Assembly: GCA_002239105.1 (NCBI GenBank)
Contig: MPNQ01000031.1
Span: 1 to 37,461, forward strand
DNA from: a marine group bacterium Sva0996 bin134
Lineage (GTDB): Bacteria; Actinomycetota; Acidimicrobiia; Acidimicrobiales; Bin134
DNA: 37,461 bases
Direction of reading: 5' to 3'
Positions 1 through 8,549 of the stretch are shown piece by piece (positions within the stretch are counted from its first letter, which is position 1; each line of letters opens with the position of its first letter). Below the pieces are notes generated by a model that saw only the letters and a list, made by a program, of their open reading frames with translations, made no database searches and had not been told where the DNA came from. A program made the translations under genes and the position numbers.

Positions 1-196
1 CCGGCCGGCGCCCCGCATCGATCTCCATCCGGCGCACCCACTTGCGCACCGTCTCAGGCGTCGGCCCCAGCTTCTCAGCCACCGACGAGATCGCCTCCCA
101 CTGCGAACCGCAGTCCCGCTGGGCCTCGAACACCATCCGCACCGCGCGCTCGCGCATCTCATCCGGGTATTTCCCCCGGCGTCGCTGCTCTGTCAT
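1..196 (-). CDS. IS3-family transposase OrfA, cut by window edge
   Basis: This is the N-terminal 65 codons of an IS3-type OrfA, the small DNA-binding protein that recognises the ends of the element. It starts at ATG 196 after a purine-rich AGAGGATGGA. The protein opens MTEQRRRGKYPDEMRERAVR and continues with a helix-turn-helix ending in TPETVRKWVRRM, the usual HTH_Tnp_1 layout. The reading frame is open to base 1, so the gene continues left of the window. The complete IS at 222-1471 has landed 25 bases upstream of its start codon and probably separates it from its promoter. The family call is good; which IS3 subgroup it belongs to is not clear. Confidence 0.75.
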   Translation of the reverse strand, partial: MTEQRRRGKYPDEMRERAVRMVFEAQRDCGSQWEAISSVAEKLGPTPETVRKWVRRMEIDAGRRP

Positions 197-221
197 GGCT
201 CCATCCTCTCAAGGGTTGGAG

Positions 222-247
222 TGGTGTGCCCTGTGTTTCGCGCGGTC
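222..247 (+). repeat. Left terminal inverted repeat of the IS
   Basis: The repeat begins TGGTGTGCCC and ends CGCGCGGTC. Its reverse complement matches 1446-1471 at 22 of 26 positions. The stop codon of OrfB lies at its inner edge. Confidence 0.85.
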
Positions 248-1046
248 AGCTTGCTTGATTTCGAGCTGTTGTGGTGGCGTGGCGGATCTCGTATTCGACG
301 GGCGTGACCATGCCGAGTGATGAGTGCCGCCGTTGCCGGTTGTGGAAGATTTCAAGATACTCGAAAATCGCGTTGGAGAGCTCCAGGCGGGTTCTCCATC
401 GGCGGCGGTTGAGCAGCTCGACTTGCATGCGGGCCCAGAACGATTCGATGACGGCGTTATCGAAGCAGTCCCCGATTGAGCCCATCGACACAGCAAGCCC
501 GGCGTCTCGGGCCCGCTGGGTGAAGGCCCAGGAAGTGAATTGCGTTCCGTGGTCGGAGTGGATCGTCGATCCGCTGGGTTGGCGATTCTCGATGGCCATG
601 GCCAACGCGTTGGTGGCCAGCGACGCTTGGGGGCGAGAGTCGATGGACCAGCCGACAACGCGGCGGCTGAACACGTCGAGCACGACTGCGCAGTAGACCT
701 TTCCCTCTCGGGTTGGGTGCTCGGTTATGTCGGTGACCCACAGCTGGTCGGGGCCGTCGCGGCGGAACCGGCGATCGACGAGGTCACCGGCGGAGGGCAG
801 GTTCGGGATCTTGTGGTACCGGGGCCGGCCCGGCAGACCGGCAAGGCCGTTTCGGCGCATGACCAGCTCAACGGTGCAGCGAGCCACCACCAGGCCGCGC
901 CCGTGAACAAGCTCGGCGTGGACGCGCCGAGACCCGTAGGTGCCGCGGGACTGTTGGTGCACCTCCCCGATGACCTCCAACAGCATCGCGTGGCGCACCG
1001 CACGCGCTGACAAAGATCGCCTGCGCCACGCGTAATAGCCCGACAC
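246..1046 (-). CDS. IS3-family transposase OrfB (DDE integrase)
   Basis: This is the catalytic half of the IS3 transposase. An HTH_21-like N-terminus (GTYGSRRVHAEL, about residues 35-46) is followed by an rve integrase core with the DD(35)E triad at about D106 (WVTDIT), D165 (IHSDHGTQF) and E201 (NAVIESFW). The C-terminal RRHSSLG is typical of the family. The open frame continues upstream of the GTG at 1046 without a stop through codons for KRFGVVAAIVDDGFPVEVVC into the end of OrfA. The real product is therefore probably an OrfAB fusion of about 385 residues made by -1 frameshifting rather than a protein started at 1046. Confidence 0.9.
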   Translation of the reverse strand: MSGYYAWRRRSLSARAVRHAMLLEVIGEVHQQSRGTYGSRRVHAELVHGRGLVVARCTVELVMRRNGLAGLPGRPRYHKIPNLPSAGDLVDRRFRRDGPDQLWVTDITEHPTREGKVYCAVVLDVFSRRVVGWSIDSRPQASLATNALAMAIENRQPSGSTIHSDHGTQFTSWAFTQRARDAGLAVSMGSIGDCFDNAVIESFWARMQVELLNRRRWRTRLELSNAIFEYLEIFHNRQRRHSSLGMVTPVEYEIRHATTTARNQAS

Positions 1047-1093
1047 CGATACCTCCAGGATCCGACAGACGACCTCGACGGGGAACCCGTCGT

Positions 1094-1402
1094 CTACGAT
1101 CGCGGCGACGACCCCGAAACGCCTTTTGGGTCCGACTGCTCCTTCAACAGCTCATAGGCCCGCTTGGTGATCGCCAGCTCAGTCTCGAGTTCTCTTATGC
1201 GCTTGCGGGCCGCGGCCAGCTCCGCTGACTCCGCAGTGCTGACCCCAGGCCTGAGACCGCGGTCCACTAGATCCTGGTTGCGCCAGCTGTAGATCGTCTG
1301 ACCAGACACACCCAACTGGGCTGCGATCTCAGCGACCGGCCTCCCCTCCTCGACAAGGTCCAAGACCTTGCGCCGAAACTCCGACGGATAACTCCTCGGC
1401 AT
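1094..1402 (-). CDS. IS3-family transposase OrfA
   Basis: This 102-residue DNA-binding subunit has a helix-turn-helix (AEIAAQLGVSGQTIYSWR, about residues 24-41) and then a leucine-rich coiled coil (RKRIRELETELAITKRAYEL) used for multimerisation. ATG 1402 is preceded by a strong AGGAGGT. The C-terminus after the slippery site at 1124-1130 differs from the OrfAB fusion: the zero frame stops at 1094 after GVSGSSPRS. In IS3 elements OrfA alone acts as an end-binding regulator, while the fusion is the transposase. Confidence 0.88.
   Translation of the reverse strand: MPRSYPSEFRRKVLDLVEEGRPVAEIAAQLGVSGQTIYSWRNQDLVDRGLRPGVSTAESAELAAARKRIRELETELAITKRAYELLKEQSDPKGVSGSSPRS
1124..1130 (-). promoter_or_regulatory. 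Programmed -1 ribosomal frameshift site of the IS
   Basis: On the coding strand the bases read C CCA AAA, an exact X XXY YYZ slippery heptamer placed in the OrfA frame. A -1 slip here gives CCC AAA and enters the OrfB frame (KRFGVV...), which is open. This is where IS3 elements fuse OrfA to OrfB. I did not define a downstream stimulatory structure. Confidence 0.75.
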
Positions 1403-1445
1403 GATGACCTCCTAATGGTCGACATGCCCGAAAGTCAACCAACCC

Positions 1446-1471
1446 GACCGCGCGAAACCCGGTACACACCA
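1446..1471 (-). repeat. Right terminal inverted repeat of the IS
   Basis: The repeat reads GACCGCGCGAAAC and then, after a short variable part, ACACACCA. It is the partner of 222-247. The base after it starts the right copy of the GAG target duplication (1472-1474). Confidence 0.85.
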
Positions 1472-1474
1472 GAG

Positions 1475-1499
1475 CCTGCGCAACACCCGGTGAGGTTCA
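1475..1499 (-). repeat. Probable outer end of the interrupted IS3 element
   Basis: On the minus strand this stretch begins TGAACCTCACCGGGTGTTGC. TGAACC...CCGGG is a common terminus of actinobacterial IS3 elements. Removing the inserted IS and one GAG joins it directly to the leader of the orfA at 1-196. The opposite end lies outside the window, so this is inferred from the start motif and position. Confidence 0.45.
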
Positions 1500-1610
1500 G
1501 CGCTCGTCCGCGCGCTGAATAGCCCGTGCCCCGACTGCGGTCTTACACCGCCCGCAGGCCGCCCCCCCTTTGGCTGCGCCGCACCCGCTGTCCCAGATGC
1601 GCCGTCTAGA

Positions 1611-1811
1611 ATGAGGTGGATGGGCGCCCAACCCGACTACGACAAGGCCATCAACCACCTTCAAAATGCGGCTCAGGAGATCACCTCTGACTCTGACCAC
1701 TGGGGATCGAGGACGCCCGGCACCGCCAAGCCCTGGACCCTGTTAGACCAAGCCCGCGCCGAGATCGCTAACGCGATCATCACCGTAAGCCAGTTGAAAC
1801 ACAGCGGCTGA
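1611..1811 (+). CDS. Small hypothetical protein
   Basis: This 66-residue reading frame contains DYDKAINHLQNAAQEI and a C-terminal helix LDQARAEIANAIITVSQL. It has a balanced, mostly helical amino-acid make-up rather than the Arg/Pro-rich look of antisense shadows. ATG at 1611 or 1620 could start it, and neither has a well-spaced ribosome binding site. I recognise no family. It lies alone between the IS elements and the convergent 782-residue gene. Confidence 0.4.
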   Translation: MRWMGAQPDYDKAINHLQNAAQEITSDSDHWGSRTPGTAKPWTLLDQARAEIANAIITVSQLKHSG

Positions 1812-1926
1812 CCCCACGATAGATAAACACGGCCTAGTGAGTATCCCCCCTTTTCTATTAATGACATGGTTATCTCCTACTTGAGATGACCAGCCATAAG
1901 GGGAATGCTCACAAAAGGGCATCGTG

Positions 1927-4275
1927 CTAATGGAACTGGGTGCCAGATTGCTGCGACTGCCTTTGAGGTGCAAGGAAGCATTCGAAGATCTCTGAGATGC
2001 TTTCCTCGGCTTGTAGCATTACGAAGAGTTTGTGATCCGAGCCTTCGCCGATGACGATCCAGTTCCCTAAGGCGTGCTGGGACGCCTTTTGGTGTGAGTA
2101 CTCGCGAGCGGAACGTCTAACGGTTGCCTGGGGATTACGGTGGTCAGCTAATAGCGTGATGCCTAGACGGCCATCAAATATTTGAGTCGTGTCCGACCAT
2201 CCCTCTGAACGGGCCCTTGAACGAATGCGCTCGACACCATCGGCCCATAAGCTCTTCGACTCATCGTCGCCGTCCAGAAGTGCGATCGAAGCAATCAGCC
2301 AGTTCGCAGGCCTTTCCTTAGCAAGACGGCCAAGAAGCAGATCTAGCGATTCAGGGATGGCCTGCCTAGGCTTAGGCACCGGATTCTCTGTGTGAATTCC
2401 TTGCCGCGTGTAGTACCAGGCATCAATGTCTTTCGTATAACTCATCAGCCGAAGTTCTGTGAGCGGATCGTCACCCTCAAAGAATGAGTCAAAGAAGAGT
2501 CCCTCGAAGATGTAGTTGCCTACCCAGTCCAATTCGTCATGGGTCCCGACTCTGCCGTCACGCTCAAGACGCTGACGATGAATCAGGTAGTGGGCCAAAG
2601 ATGCGCCATCGAGCAGATCTACCACAGCCATGAGATCGGTCAGCGAAAGGATCCACGGGATTGAACGATCGGTCGGCAGAACCTGGAGACCTTGCAACTC
2701 GTGTGCCTGCGTCGCCCAAGTGGTCACTTCATCCAGAGTGACGATCGCCTCGAATTGCAGCGGCAGAGAAAGCGCTCGGCAGGCGTCATCAGCGAAACCC
2801 AACGCCGAAGGAGCGTCCTGCTCAAGTGCCCGTGCGAGCCGAGAGTGCTGTTCCGCCGCCTCGCCGATGAGCTTGCCAAGCTCGTCGAGCATGCGTCTAG
2901 GAGCACCCCTCCTAACAGGTGCCGTGATGCGGCCAGACTTGCATTGGACCCGCACTGCCATGTCGCCCCAATCCACCAGCGCGTCAAGATCGCTTTGGTC
3001 GACATCGGAACTCCACTCAAGACCGGTCCAAGAGCATGAGCCCGGGAACGCATCGGCGAGGAGCCTCGTGGCTTCTTCCTCGACAAACCTCCCCCGATGA
3101 TGGACGTACTTCTCCCAAGCGCCCCCATTTATGCTGAGCAGATCCTCCATCCTTGGCCGAATCGCGTCGAGCATTGTGTGCGGTACCGGAATCAGATACC
3201 CGTCCTCGACCCTCAACACAGGCTTAGACGTCAGCGGATGAGCCCCCGATGGCAATTCGTGGTGTTCTGGGTCGAAATCAGATTGCTCGCAGACAAAGCC
3301 CTCCAAGAATGATTCCACTATCTGAGGAGAGAGATCGATCACGTCAGCGACCTCCTCTGCGGTGAACATGGCAAGCGAGCGAGAGTCAATAAAGATCCAT
3401 GACTGAACCAAGGCTGCGACGTGGACCTTTGCTTCACTCGGCGGAAGCTCCAACACCCAGTCGGGGAAAATGTCACTAGTGCCGGACCTCCTGGCACGCT
3501 TGAGCTCGCGAATCATCTCCTTGTGAAACTCCGCCCCCTGAACTATCCGCTCTTTGCATCGACCTGCAATCAACTCTGTTGCCCCGGCATAGATGGCCAA
3601 CGCATCAGAGGCCGTGAACCCGAGCACTCGCTTGCAGAGTTCATCGAGGGGTGTGAAACAGCCGGTGATCACTCGCTCAAGGTGCTCGGCGTAGCCGGTG
3701 CCACGGACCCACAAAGAGTTCATTCGCTCCCTGAGCTGAAAGTCAGTCATCGGTTCACTCTGAGAGTCACGCTCATTGAGAGCTTGGAAAACCAAGAGCA
3801 TCTTGGAGTCAGAGAAGAGCGAACGGACAAGTTCGATTGCTTCACGGGTCAGCTGCGAGGCGTCTACTGGATCAACCGTGGGAGGTGCTTCCACGCCGAC
3901 TGCCAACGCTTGGAGCGCTAGATACTCAATGTGACTAGGTAACCGATCGTCCTCCCCCTCACAGTAGGTATTCGGATCGAAGTTGAGGTATATCAGCGAA
4001 GCCCGAGCTACGAGATCAGCCGGATCGACGGCCTCCAAGATCTCAACCAACTTTTGTCGATTCGCAGAGACTCGCTCCTCGATGTCTGGCTGGCTGGCAA
4101 GAACCGAGTCCCGGAACTCGGCATGCTCCTCGGGACTAGCGTCGTTTGTGATTTGGACGAATCGCCCCTGTCGGGCGATATAACCCGTAGGTAGAGCCAG
4201 AAAGTCGCCGTTGCGCGGTCGGGTCGCCTGCTGACGTGCCATCTTCTTCCGTTTCCGCTGCTTCTTCGACGCCAT
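1927..4275 (-). CDS. Large protein with possible PD-(D/E)XK nuclease core
   Basis: This 782-residue protein has a very basic start (KKQRKRKKMARQQ) and a long helical N-terminal half. In the middle is a segment that looks like a restriction-endonuclease fold: an acidic helix VEEEATRLLADAF (about 398-410), a DLDALVDWGD strand pair (about 429-438) and VRVQCKSG (Q444, K446), matching the E...D...(E/Q)xK pattern. I do not recognise the full-length family. It sits 130 bases downstream of the helicase on the same strand, so it may be the last gene of the defence operon. Its codons are visibly less GC-rich than those of the helicase and methyltransferase, which suggests a separate origin. The nuclease role is inference from the motif alone. 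Confidence 0.65.
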   Translation of the reverse strand: MASKKQRKRKKMARQQATRPRNGDFLALPTGYIARQGRFVQITNDASPEEHAEFRDSVLASQPDIEERVSANRQKLVEILEAVDPADLVARASLIYLNFDPNTYCEGEDDRLPSHIEYLALQALAVGVEAPPTVDPVDASQLTREAIELVRSLFSDSKMLLVFQALNERDSQSEPMTDFQLRERMNSLWVRGTGYAEHLERVITGCFTPLDELCKRVLGFTASDALAIYAGATELIAGRCKERIVQGAEFHKEMIRELKRARRSGTSDIFPDWVLELPPSEAKVHVAALVQSWIFIDSRSLAMFTAEEVADVIDLSPQIVESFLEGFVCEQSDFDPEHHELPSGAHPLTSKPVLRVEDGYLIPVPHTMLDAIRPRMEDLLSINGGAWEKYVHHRGRFVEEEATRLLADAFPGSCSWTGLEWSSDVDQSDLDALVDWGDMAVRVQCKSGRITAPVRRGAPRRMLDELGKLIGEAAEQHSRLARALEQDAPSALGFADDACRALSLPLQFEAIVTLDEVTTWATQAHELQGLQVLPTDRSIPWILSLTDLMAVVDLLDGASLAHYLIHRQRLERDGRVGTHDELDWVGNYIFEGLFFDSFFEGDDPLTELRLMSYTKDIDAWYYTRQGIHTENPVPKPRQAIPESLDLLLGRLAKERPANWLIASIALLDGDDESKSLWADGVERIRSRARSEGWSDTTQIFDGRLGITLLADHRNPQATVRRSAREYSHQKASQHALGNWIVIGEGSDHKLFVMLQAEESISEIFECFLAPQRQSQQSGTQFH

Positions 4276-4405
4276 AACTTCCTCGCACCCAGTCTGGCCT
4301 GCCTATTCGTCAAAACAGAGGTGATTTTTTGCCTCTGGCGTTGCAGGGGGTCATCGAAATTGCAGGAGGCCATCTGACATTTGCGCGAAAGGACGATGAT
4401 GTGGA

Positions 4406-7400
4406 CTAGGTGAGGGCTAGCCAAGTGACTAGGTGGACGTCCTCTGGTCTGATCTCGGGTAGGGGGGTGGGGGGATCGTAGGGCTGTAGGCCTAGGTGGT
4501 GGATGGTGTTGAGGATGTTTTGGGCTTGTTGGGTGGGGTCGTCGGTGTCCTTGATGGCGGCTTGGAGGGTTCTGATGGTGCGTTCGGGGTAGGGGGCGTT
4601 GATGGTATCGATGGCCCGGTCGAGGTCTTCTTGGGTGAGGTCGGGGGGTGGGTGCTCTCGGAGGATGCCGGCGGCGCGGCGGAGGCGGGGTGGGATTTTG
4701 GGTTCGAGGTTGGCTTTGTCGGACATAGTGTTCCATTGGGCCACAATGTCGTCTCGTGCTGTTTCCCAAGCAGTGAAAGCACCTTGGATAGTGGCGTCGT
4801 CCAATTGGCGGTCGGTGCCGAAGCCATCTGGGGGGCGGGCTTTGTGGAGGCAGGCCAGGGTTTCGTCGACCACGGAACTGTCCGCATCGGAACTGGCTTC
4901 GACGAAGCGGAATAGGGGTCTGTTGTGGTCGCCTACTCGGGCGCAGAAGATGTAGCCGGGGCGGCCATCGGGGCTTGCCACGGCCATGCCTGAGCCGGAG
5001 CCCCAGGGGAGGGACTTTAACTGGCGGGCCAGGTCGGAGTCTTCCAGGGCTCGGCGCAGCTCTTGGCGGAACTCCTCGCCCGACAGCACGCCTCGGGCGG
5101 TGCCGCCTCGTTCGAACAGCTCGGCGTCTTCGTTGCGGAGGCGGTCGATCTCGTCTCGTGTCTCGGTGAAGTTGAGCTCGATTTGGGCCTCTTGTCCGGG
5201 CATTATCTCGCCAACTCCGATGCTGGCGGCGGCCTGGGCGATCTTCATGTGCAGTCGCTCTTCGAGACCGAGCAGGTCGTCGAGGCGGTCGTCGGGGAAC
5301 ACGCAGCGCAGGAACACCTCGGTGTGGTGAGAGCCGATGCGGTCGATGCGGCCGTGACGCTGCACTAGCCGCATCGGGTTCCAAGGCAGATCGTAGTTGA
5401 TGATGTGCCGGGCCTGCTGGAGGTTCACCCCCTCGGCCAGCACGTCAGTGGCCACCACGATGTCGAACAGGTCGTCATCGGCCCCCTCGGGGGCATCGGT
5501 GGTTTTGGGGGCGAACCCCCACAGCACTTGCTCCTTGCTCCTCGAACCGGAGTTGCCGGCCAGGGAGGCGATGCGACCGCGATAGGGAGCCAGACGCTCG
5601 TCGGCATCGGAGGTCGCCACCAGGTGTTCGAACACCCAATCGACGGTGTCGGCAAAATAGCTGAAGATCAGCACCTTGCCCCGGTCGCGCACATCGTTAG
5701 TCCCGATCCCCTCAGCGGCGGCCTCGGCGGCGATCTGGGCTAGCTCTTCAACCAAGGCAGTCAGGTTGGGATCGTCGCGACTGGTGACGGTGCGGGCCTC
5801 GGCGGCGAACGACCTCAGCAGGCGACGATCTCGGTCCACGTACTCTCGGAGATGTTCGAGGTCGTACTCGGCAGCGTCATCGGACACCCCGACGATGCCT
5901 CCTAGGAAGGTGTCGACCTGGTCTTCGTCCATCTCGTCGGAGTCCGTTGCGATCCAGTCGGCCAGGGCGTCACCAGTTGCTACTCGGCCATTGTCGAGCA
6001 GCGACAAGAAGGCATCGTGGCTTTTGGCCATACGCTCGCAGGTCTCAGCGAAGGCATATGGCGAAGACTCGAACCGCTTCAGCAATCCAGAACGCAGCAG
6101 CCCGGCGAGCTGTTTCTCGTAAGCATCTTCCTCGCTGTCCAAGCGGAACTGCGACGGTGAGTAGCGGGCCATCGTGAGGACGCCGGGATCTTCGACGCCG
6201 GCATCGGGATCAAGCGCGTGGGCGAACCGGTCGAAGAAGCCCGGCATCACCTCGTCGAGGTTGTAGTCCACCTTGTGGACCCGGGGCGTGGGGAAGACGA
6301 TCTGCTGTTCCTGACCTCCTACCTTGATGGTGTCGTTGGGGTAGAACCGCTTGACGAACGACCGCGTGCGGCGCACCGCCACCGCGTCCAACACATCGAA
6401 CAGGTGCTCTGGAGTGAGGTCGTCGGGATTGAGAGCCATCGCATTGGCGAAGTGGTCGCGCAGCGATCGGATGCCGGCATCGGCGAAGACAGCATCGTTG
6501 CGCAAGAAGTAGCCCAGCAGGTGATACAAGTCCCACAGGCTGTTGTTCACCGGAGTGGCGGTGAGCATCACCAACTCCTTGGGCGGCGAACCGGCCAACA
6601 GCTGGCGTAGTGCATGGGCTCGCTGAGTGGCGGGGTTGCGGAGGTTGTGGGCCTCGTCGATCACCACCATGGCGTATTCGTTGATGGCAGCTCTCAGCCT
6701 TATGGCAGTTGAGTGCTCGGGGTTCAGACGGCTGTCGGCCATCAGTTCCTCGTAGGACACAAGCTCCACCGCCAACAGGTGCTCATGAATGAACGCACGC
6801 CACGGGCCATCACGCAGCGTGGCCGGGGTGATCACCAACACCCGCTGGCGGCGATCCTGCACCGCCACCCGGATTAACTCCCCGGCCAAGAACGTCTTCC
6901 CCAGGCCGACCTCATCGGCAATCAGCACCCCGTTGCGCTCATCCAAGATGCGCCGGGCCCGCCACAGGCCGTCGGATTGGAAGGAAGTGAGGTGGATCTG
7001 GGGTGCACCCTCAGCCGCGGCCTCAGCCTCCAACTCCTCGCCGTAGAACTCCCACAACATCCGCAGATACACGAGCTGGGGAGAGTGAGGCTCGAACCGG
7101 GCCTCGAACAGCGAGGCCAAGTCGTATTCCTCGGCCTCGGCCCACAGCTCCTCAAACCAGTCGCGCACCTGGGCCACCACATGGGGAGAGTAATTGCCCA
7201 GGTTCAGCTCCAAGTTGGTGGCCAACCCTGCATAGGTGAAGTTGGACGAACCGGCCACCACCCCGTGGGAGCGGTCCCCCACCAAGAAGGCCTTGCCATG
7301 CAAGAACTGCCCTTCCAAGCGGCGCACTTGAACATTCCCCGAGCGCAGCCACTTCACCAGCCGGCGAGTGGAGGCATCAACCTCAAACGTGAAGCCCAAG

Positions 7401-7741
7401 TGGTCTCGCTCAACCACAAGGTTCTGCTCATGGCCCTCAAGCGCCTGGCGCAGCCGAGCCCGGATGGCCCGCTGTGGATTGGCCGATTCAGTCCGCAGCG
7501 CCCGCCGACGGCTCTCCGGAGGGGTCGGCTCCGCTCCCAGCAACAGCCGCACGCCAGTGACCTGATCCAGCGAATCGGCCAGCAGCGAGTACCCGCCCAC
7601 ATTGAAATAGGCAGTGGCAACGTCCAAGCAGGCCCCGCCCACAAACCCTGTTGCAGCATGGGAAATAAACCCATTCAGCGCCCCCGCCACCGTGTCCTGG
7701 CCTCGGTTAACGGCCAACTCCGGCTTTTCAACTGCGGTCAT
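4406..7741 (-). CDS. PLD-SNF2 helicase of a defence-type locus
   Basis: This 1111-residue two-part protein begins with a phospholipase-D-like domain: HGKAFLVGD (H148, K150, D155) and GSSNFT at 164-169 form one HKD motif. Next comes a SNF2/RapA-type ATPase: DEVGLGKT (276-283, Walker A), DEAH (362-365), TATPVNNSLWDLYHLL (394-409), and the C-terminal lobe with ATDVLAEGVNLQ (about 764-775) and QRHGRIDRIG (794-803). It should use ATP to move along DNA, and the PLD part could bind or cut DNA. Start ATG 7741 overlaps the end of the preceding module by 14 bases, so the two are translationally coupled. PLD and SNF2 activities occur as separate proteins in class 1 DISARM; here they are fused and DrmA/DrmB are absent. 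Confidence 0.88.
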   Translation of the reverse strand: MTAVEKPELAVNRGQDTVAGALNGFISHAATGFVGGACLDVATAYFNVGGYSLLADSLDQVTGVRLLLGAEPTPPESRRRALRTESANPQRAIRARLRQALEGHEQNLVVERDHLGFTFEVDASTRRLVKWLRSGNVQVRRLEGQFLHGKAFLVGDRSHGVVAGSSNFTYAGLATNLELNLGNYSPHVVAQVRDWFEELWAEAEEYDLASLFEARFEPHSPQLVYLRMLWEFYGEELEAEAAAEGAPQIHLTSFQSDGLWRARRILDERNGVLIADEVGLGKTFLAGELIRVAVQDRRQRVLVITPATLRDGPWRAFIHEHLLAVELVSYEELMADSRLNPEHSTAIRLRAAINEYAMVVIDEAHNLRNPATQRAHALRQLLAGSPPKELVMLTATPVNNSLWDLYHLLGYFLRNDAVFADAGIRSLRDHFANAMALNPDDLTPEHLFDVLDAVAVRRTRSFVKRFYPNDTIKVGGQEQQIVFPTPRVHKVDYNLDEVMPGFFDRFAHALDPDAGVEDPGVLTMARYSPSQFRLDSEEDAYEKQLAGLLRSGLLKRFESSPYAFAETCERMAKSHDAFLSLLDNGRVATGDALADWIATDSDEMDEDQVDTFLGGIVGVSDDAAEYDLEHLREYVDRDRRLLRSFAAEARTVTSRDDPNLTALVEELAQIAAEAAAEGIGTNDVRDRGKVLIFSYFADTVDWVFEHLVATSDADERLAPYRGRIASLAGNSGSRSKEQVLWGFAPKTTDAPEGADDDLFDIVVATDVLAEGVNLQQARHIINYDLPWNPMRLVQRHGRIDRIGSHHTEVFLRCVFPDDRLDDLLGLEERLHMKIAQAAASIGVGEIMPGQEAQIELNFTETRDEIDRLRNEDAELFERGGTARGVLSGEEFRQELRRALEDSDLARQLKSLPWGSGSGMAVASPDGRPGYIFCARVGDHNRPLFRFVEASSDADSSVVDETLACLHKARPPDGFGTDRQLDDATIQGAFTAWETARDDIVAQWNTMSDKANLEPKIPPRLRRAAGILREHPPPDLTQEDLDRAIDTINAPYPERTIRTLQAAIKDTDDPTQQAQNILNTIHHLGLQPYDPPTPLPEIRPEDVHLVTWLALT

Positions 7742-8549
7742 GCAGCTTCCTCAAATGGGCGAGGACGGCGGCGTGGCGGTCGGAGTAGTCGACGGTTTCG
7801 CTGAAGGTTTCGTAGACCACGGCTAAGTCGTCTTCGTCGAGGCCGTATAGGAGGGCGACGCAGGCGTCGAGTTCGCAGATGAGGTCTTGTTTGACCGCCT
7901 CGTCATTGGCCGACCCCACCGGCACTCCTACCTCCGCCGCCCATTCCGCAAACCGCTCGTCCACCGCAGCGAGGCGGCCGGCGATTTCGACGACTCGGTC
8001 TCGGATGGGATCTCCTTCGCCAGGGTCAGGAATCGACAGCTGATTGAATTGCCCGAATGACATAACCAATTCGATGGTGCGCCGAGACTGCCAATCACAA
8101 GGCATAGAACTCAGTACCCCCAGCACGTAGGTTTCATCCGCCACGGTTCCTTCGATCTGAAGCAAGTACGGGGCTTTGTGCACTAGGACTCGGTGGCCTG
8201 GAATTAGGGCAGAGATGAGTGTGCGTGTATCTGTCGATCGGGCAACATCCCTGAATACGATCCGGGGATTCAAGCAGGGCAGCGTTGCAGGGTCATCAGC
8301 AACTGATTCGTCCTGCTCAGCAAATGCCGACGTCCGGGTGCGGCGTTGCGACAGCCGCTTCTCCTGAAGATGGGCGATCATGCTCTGCCCATCCGCGCTG
8401 TCGTAGTAGACACCTGTGTCCGGCTCCCAGAGATTGAACGAGGTGCCCTTGTAGACAGGCCAGATCTTGTCGAACTCAGACGCGGCATCGTCAGGTCCAT
8501 GAGTTCCCGATTCGGCGGAAGCAGGTGAGGACGGCGTCGCGTCGTTCAT
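7728..8549 (-). CDS. Stand-alone methyltransferase C-terminal module, copy B
   Basis: This is about 273 residues from ATG 8549. The core begins KIWPVYKGTSFNLWEPDTG, runs through SMIAHLQEKRLSQRR, DPATLPCLNPRIVFRDV, TRTLISALIPG and VLGVLSSMPCDWQSRR, and ends ELDACVALLYGLDEDDL. These are the hallmarks of the C-terminal, target-recognition-like part of large Eco57I-type methyltransferases, which is normally fused to the catalytic half. Here it is a free reading frame. It is a diverged paralogue of copy A immediately upstream; its first codons overlap the last codons of copy A in another frame, and its end overlaps the helicase start. Its job may be to supply an alternative DNA specificity to the methyltransferase; this is inference. 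Confidence 0.72.
   Translation of the reverse strand: MNDATPSSPASAESGTHGPDDAASEFDKIWPVYKGTSFNLWEPDTGVYYDSADGQSMIAHLQEKRLSQRRTRTSAFAEQDESVADDPATLPCLNPRIVFRDVARSTDTRTLISALIPGHRVLVHKAPYLLQIEGTVADETYVLGVLSSMPCDWQSRRTIELVMSFGQFNQLSIPDPGEGDPIRDRVVEIAGRLAAVDERFAEWAAEVGVPVGSANDEAVKQDLICELDACVALLYGLDEDDLAVVYETFSETVDYSDRHAAVLAHLRKLHDRS

Larger units (their letters stand above)
222..1471 (-). mobile_element. Complete IS3-family insertion sequence
   Basis: This 1250-bp element has imperfect 26-bp terminal inverted repeats (222-247 and 1446-1471, 22 of 26 matching, ends TGGTGTG and CACACCA). It is flanked by a 3-bp direct repeat GAG (219-221 and 1472-1474), the target duplication expected for IS3 elements. 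Inside are OrfA and OrfB on the minus strand with a consensus slippery heptamer between them. Everything needed for transposition appears intact. It interrupts the upstream region of another IS3-like element. Confidence 0.88.

Noticed and set aside
4008..5384. 458-codon minus-strand reading frame
   Set aside because: It overlaps the helicase and nuclease-like genes on the same strand in another frame and is extremely rich in Pro and Arg; it is a GC shadow.
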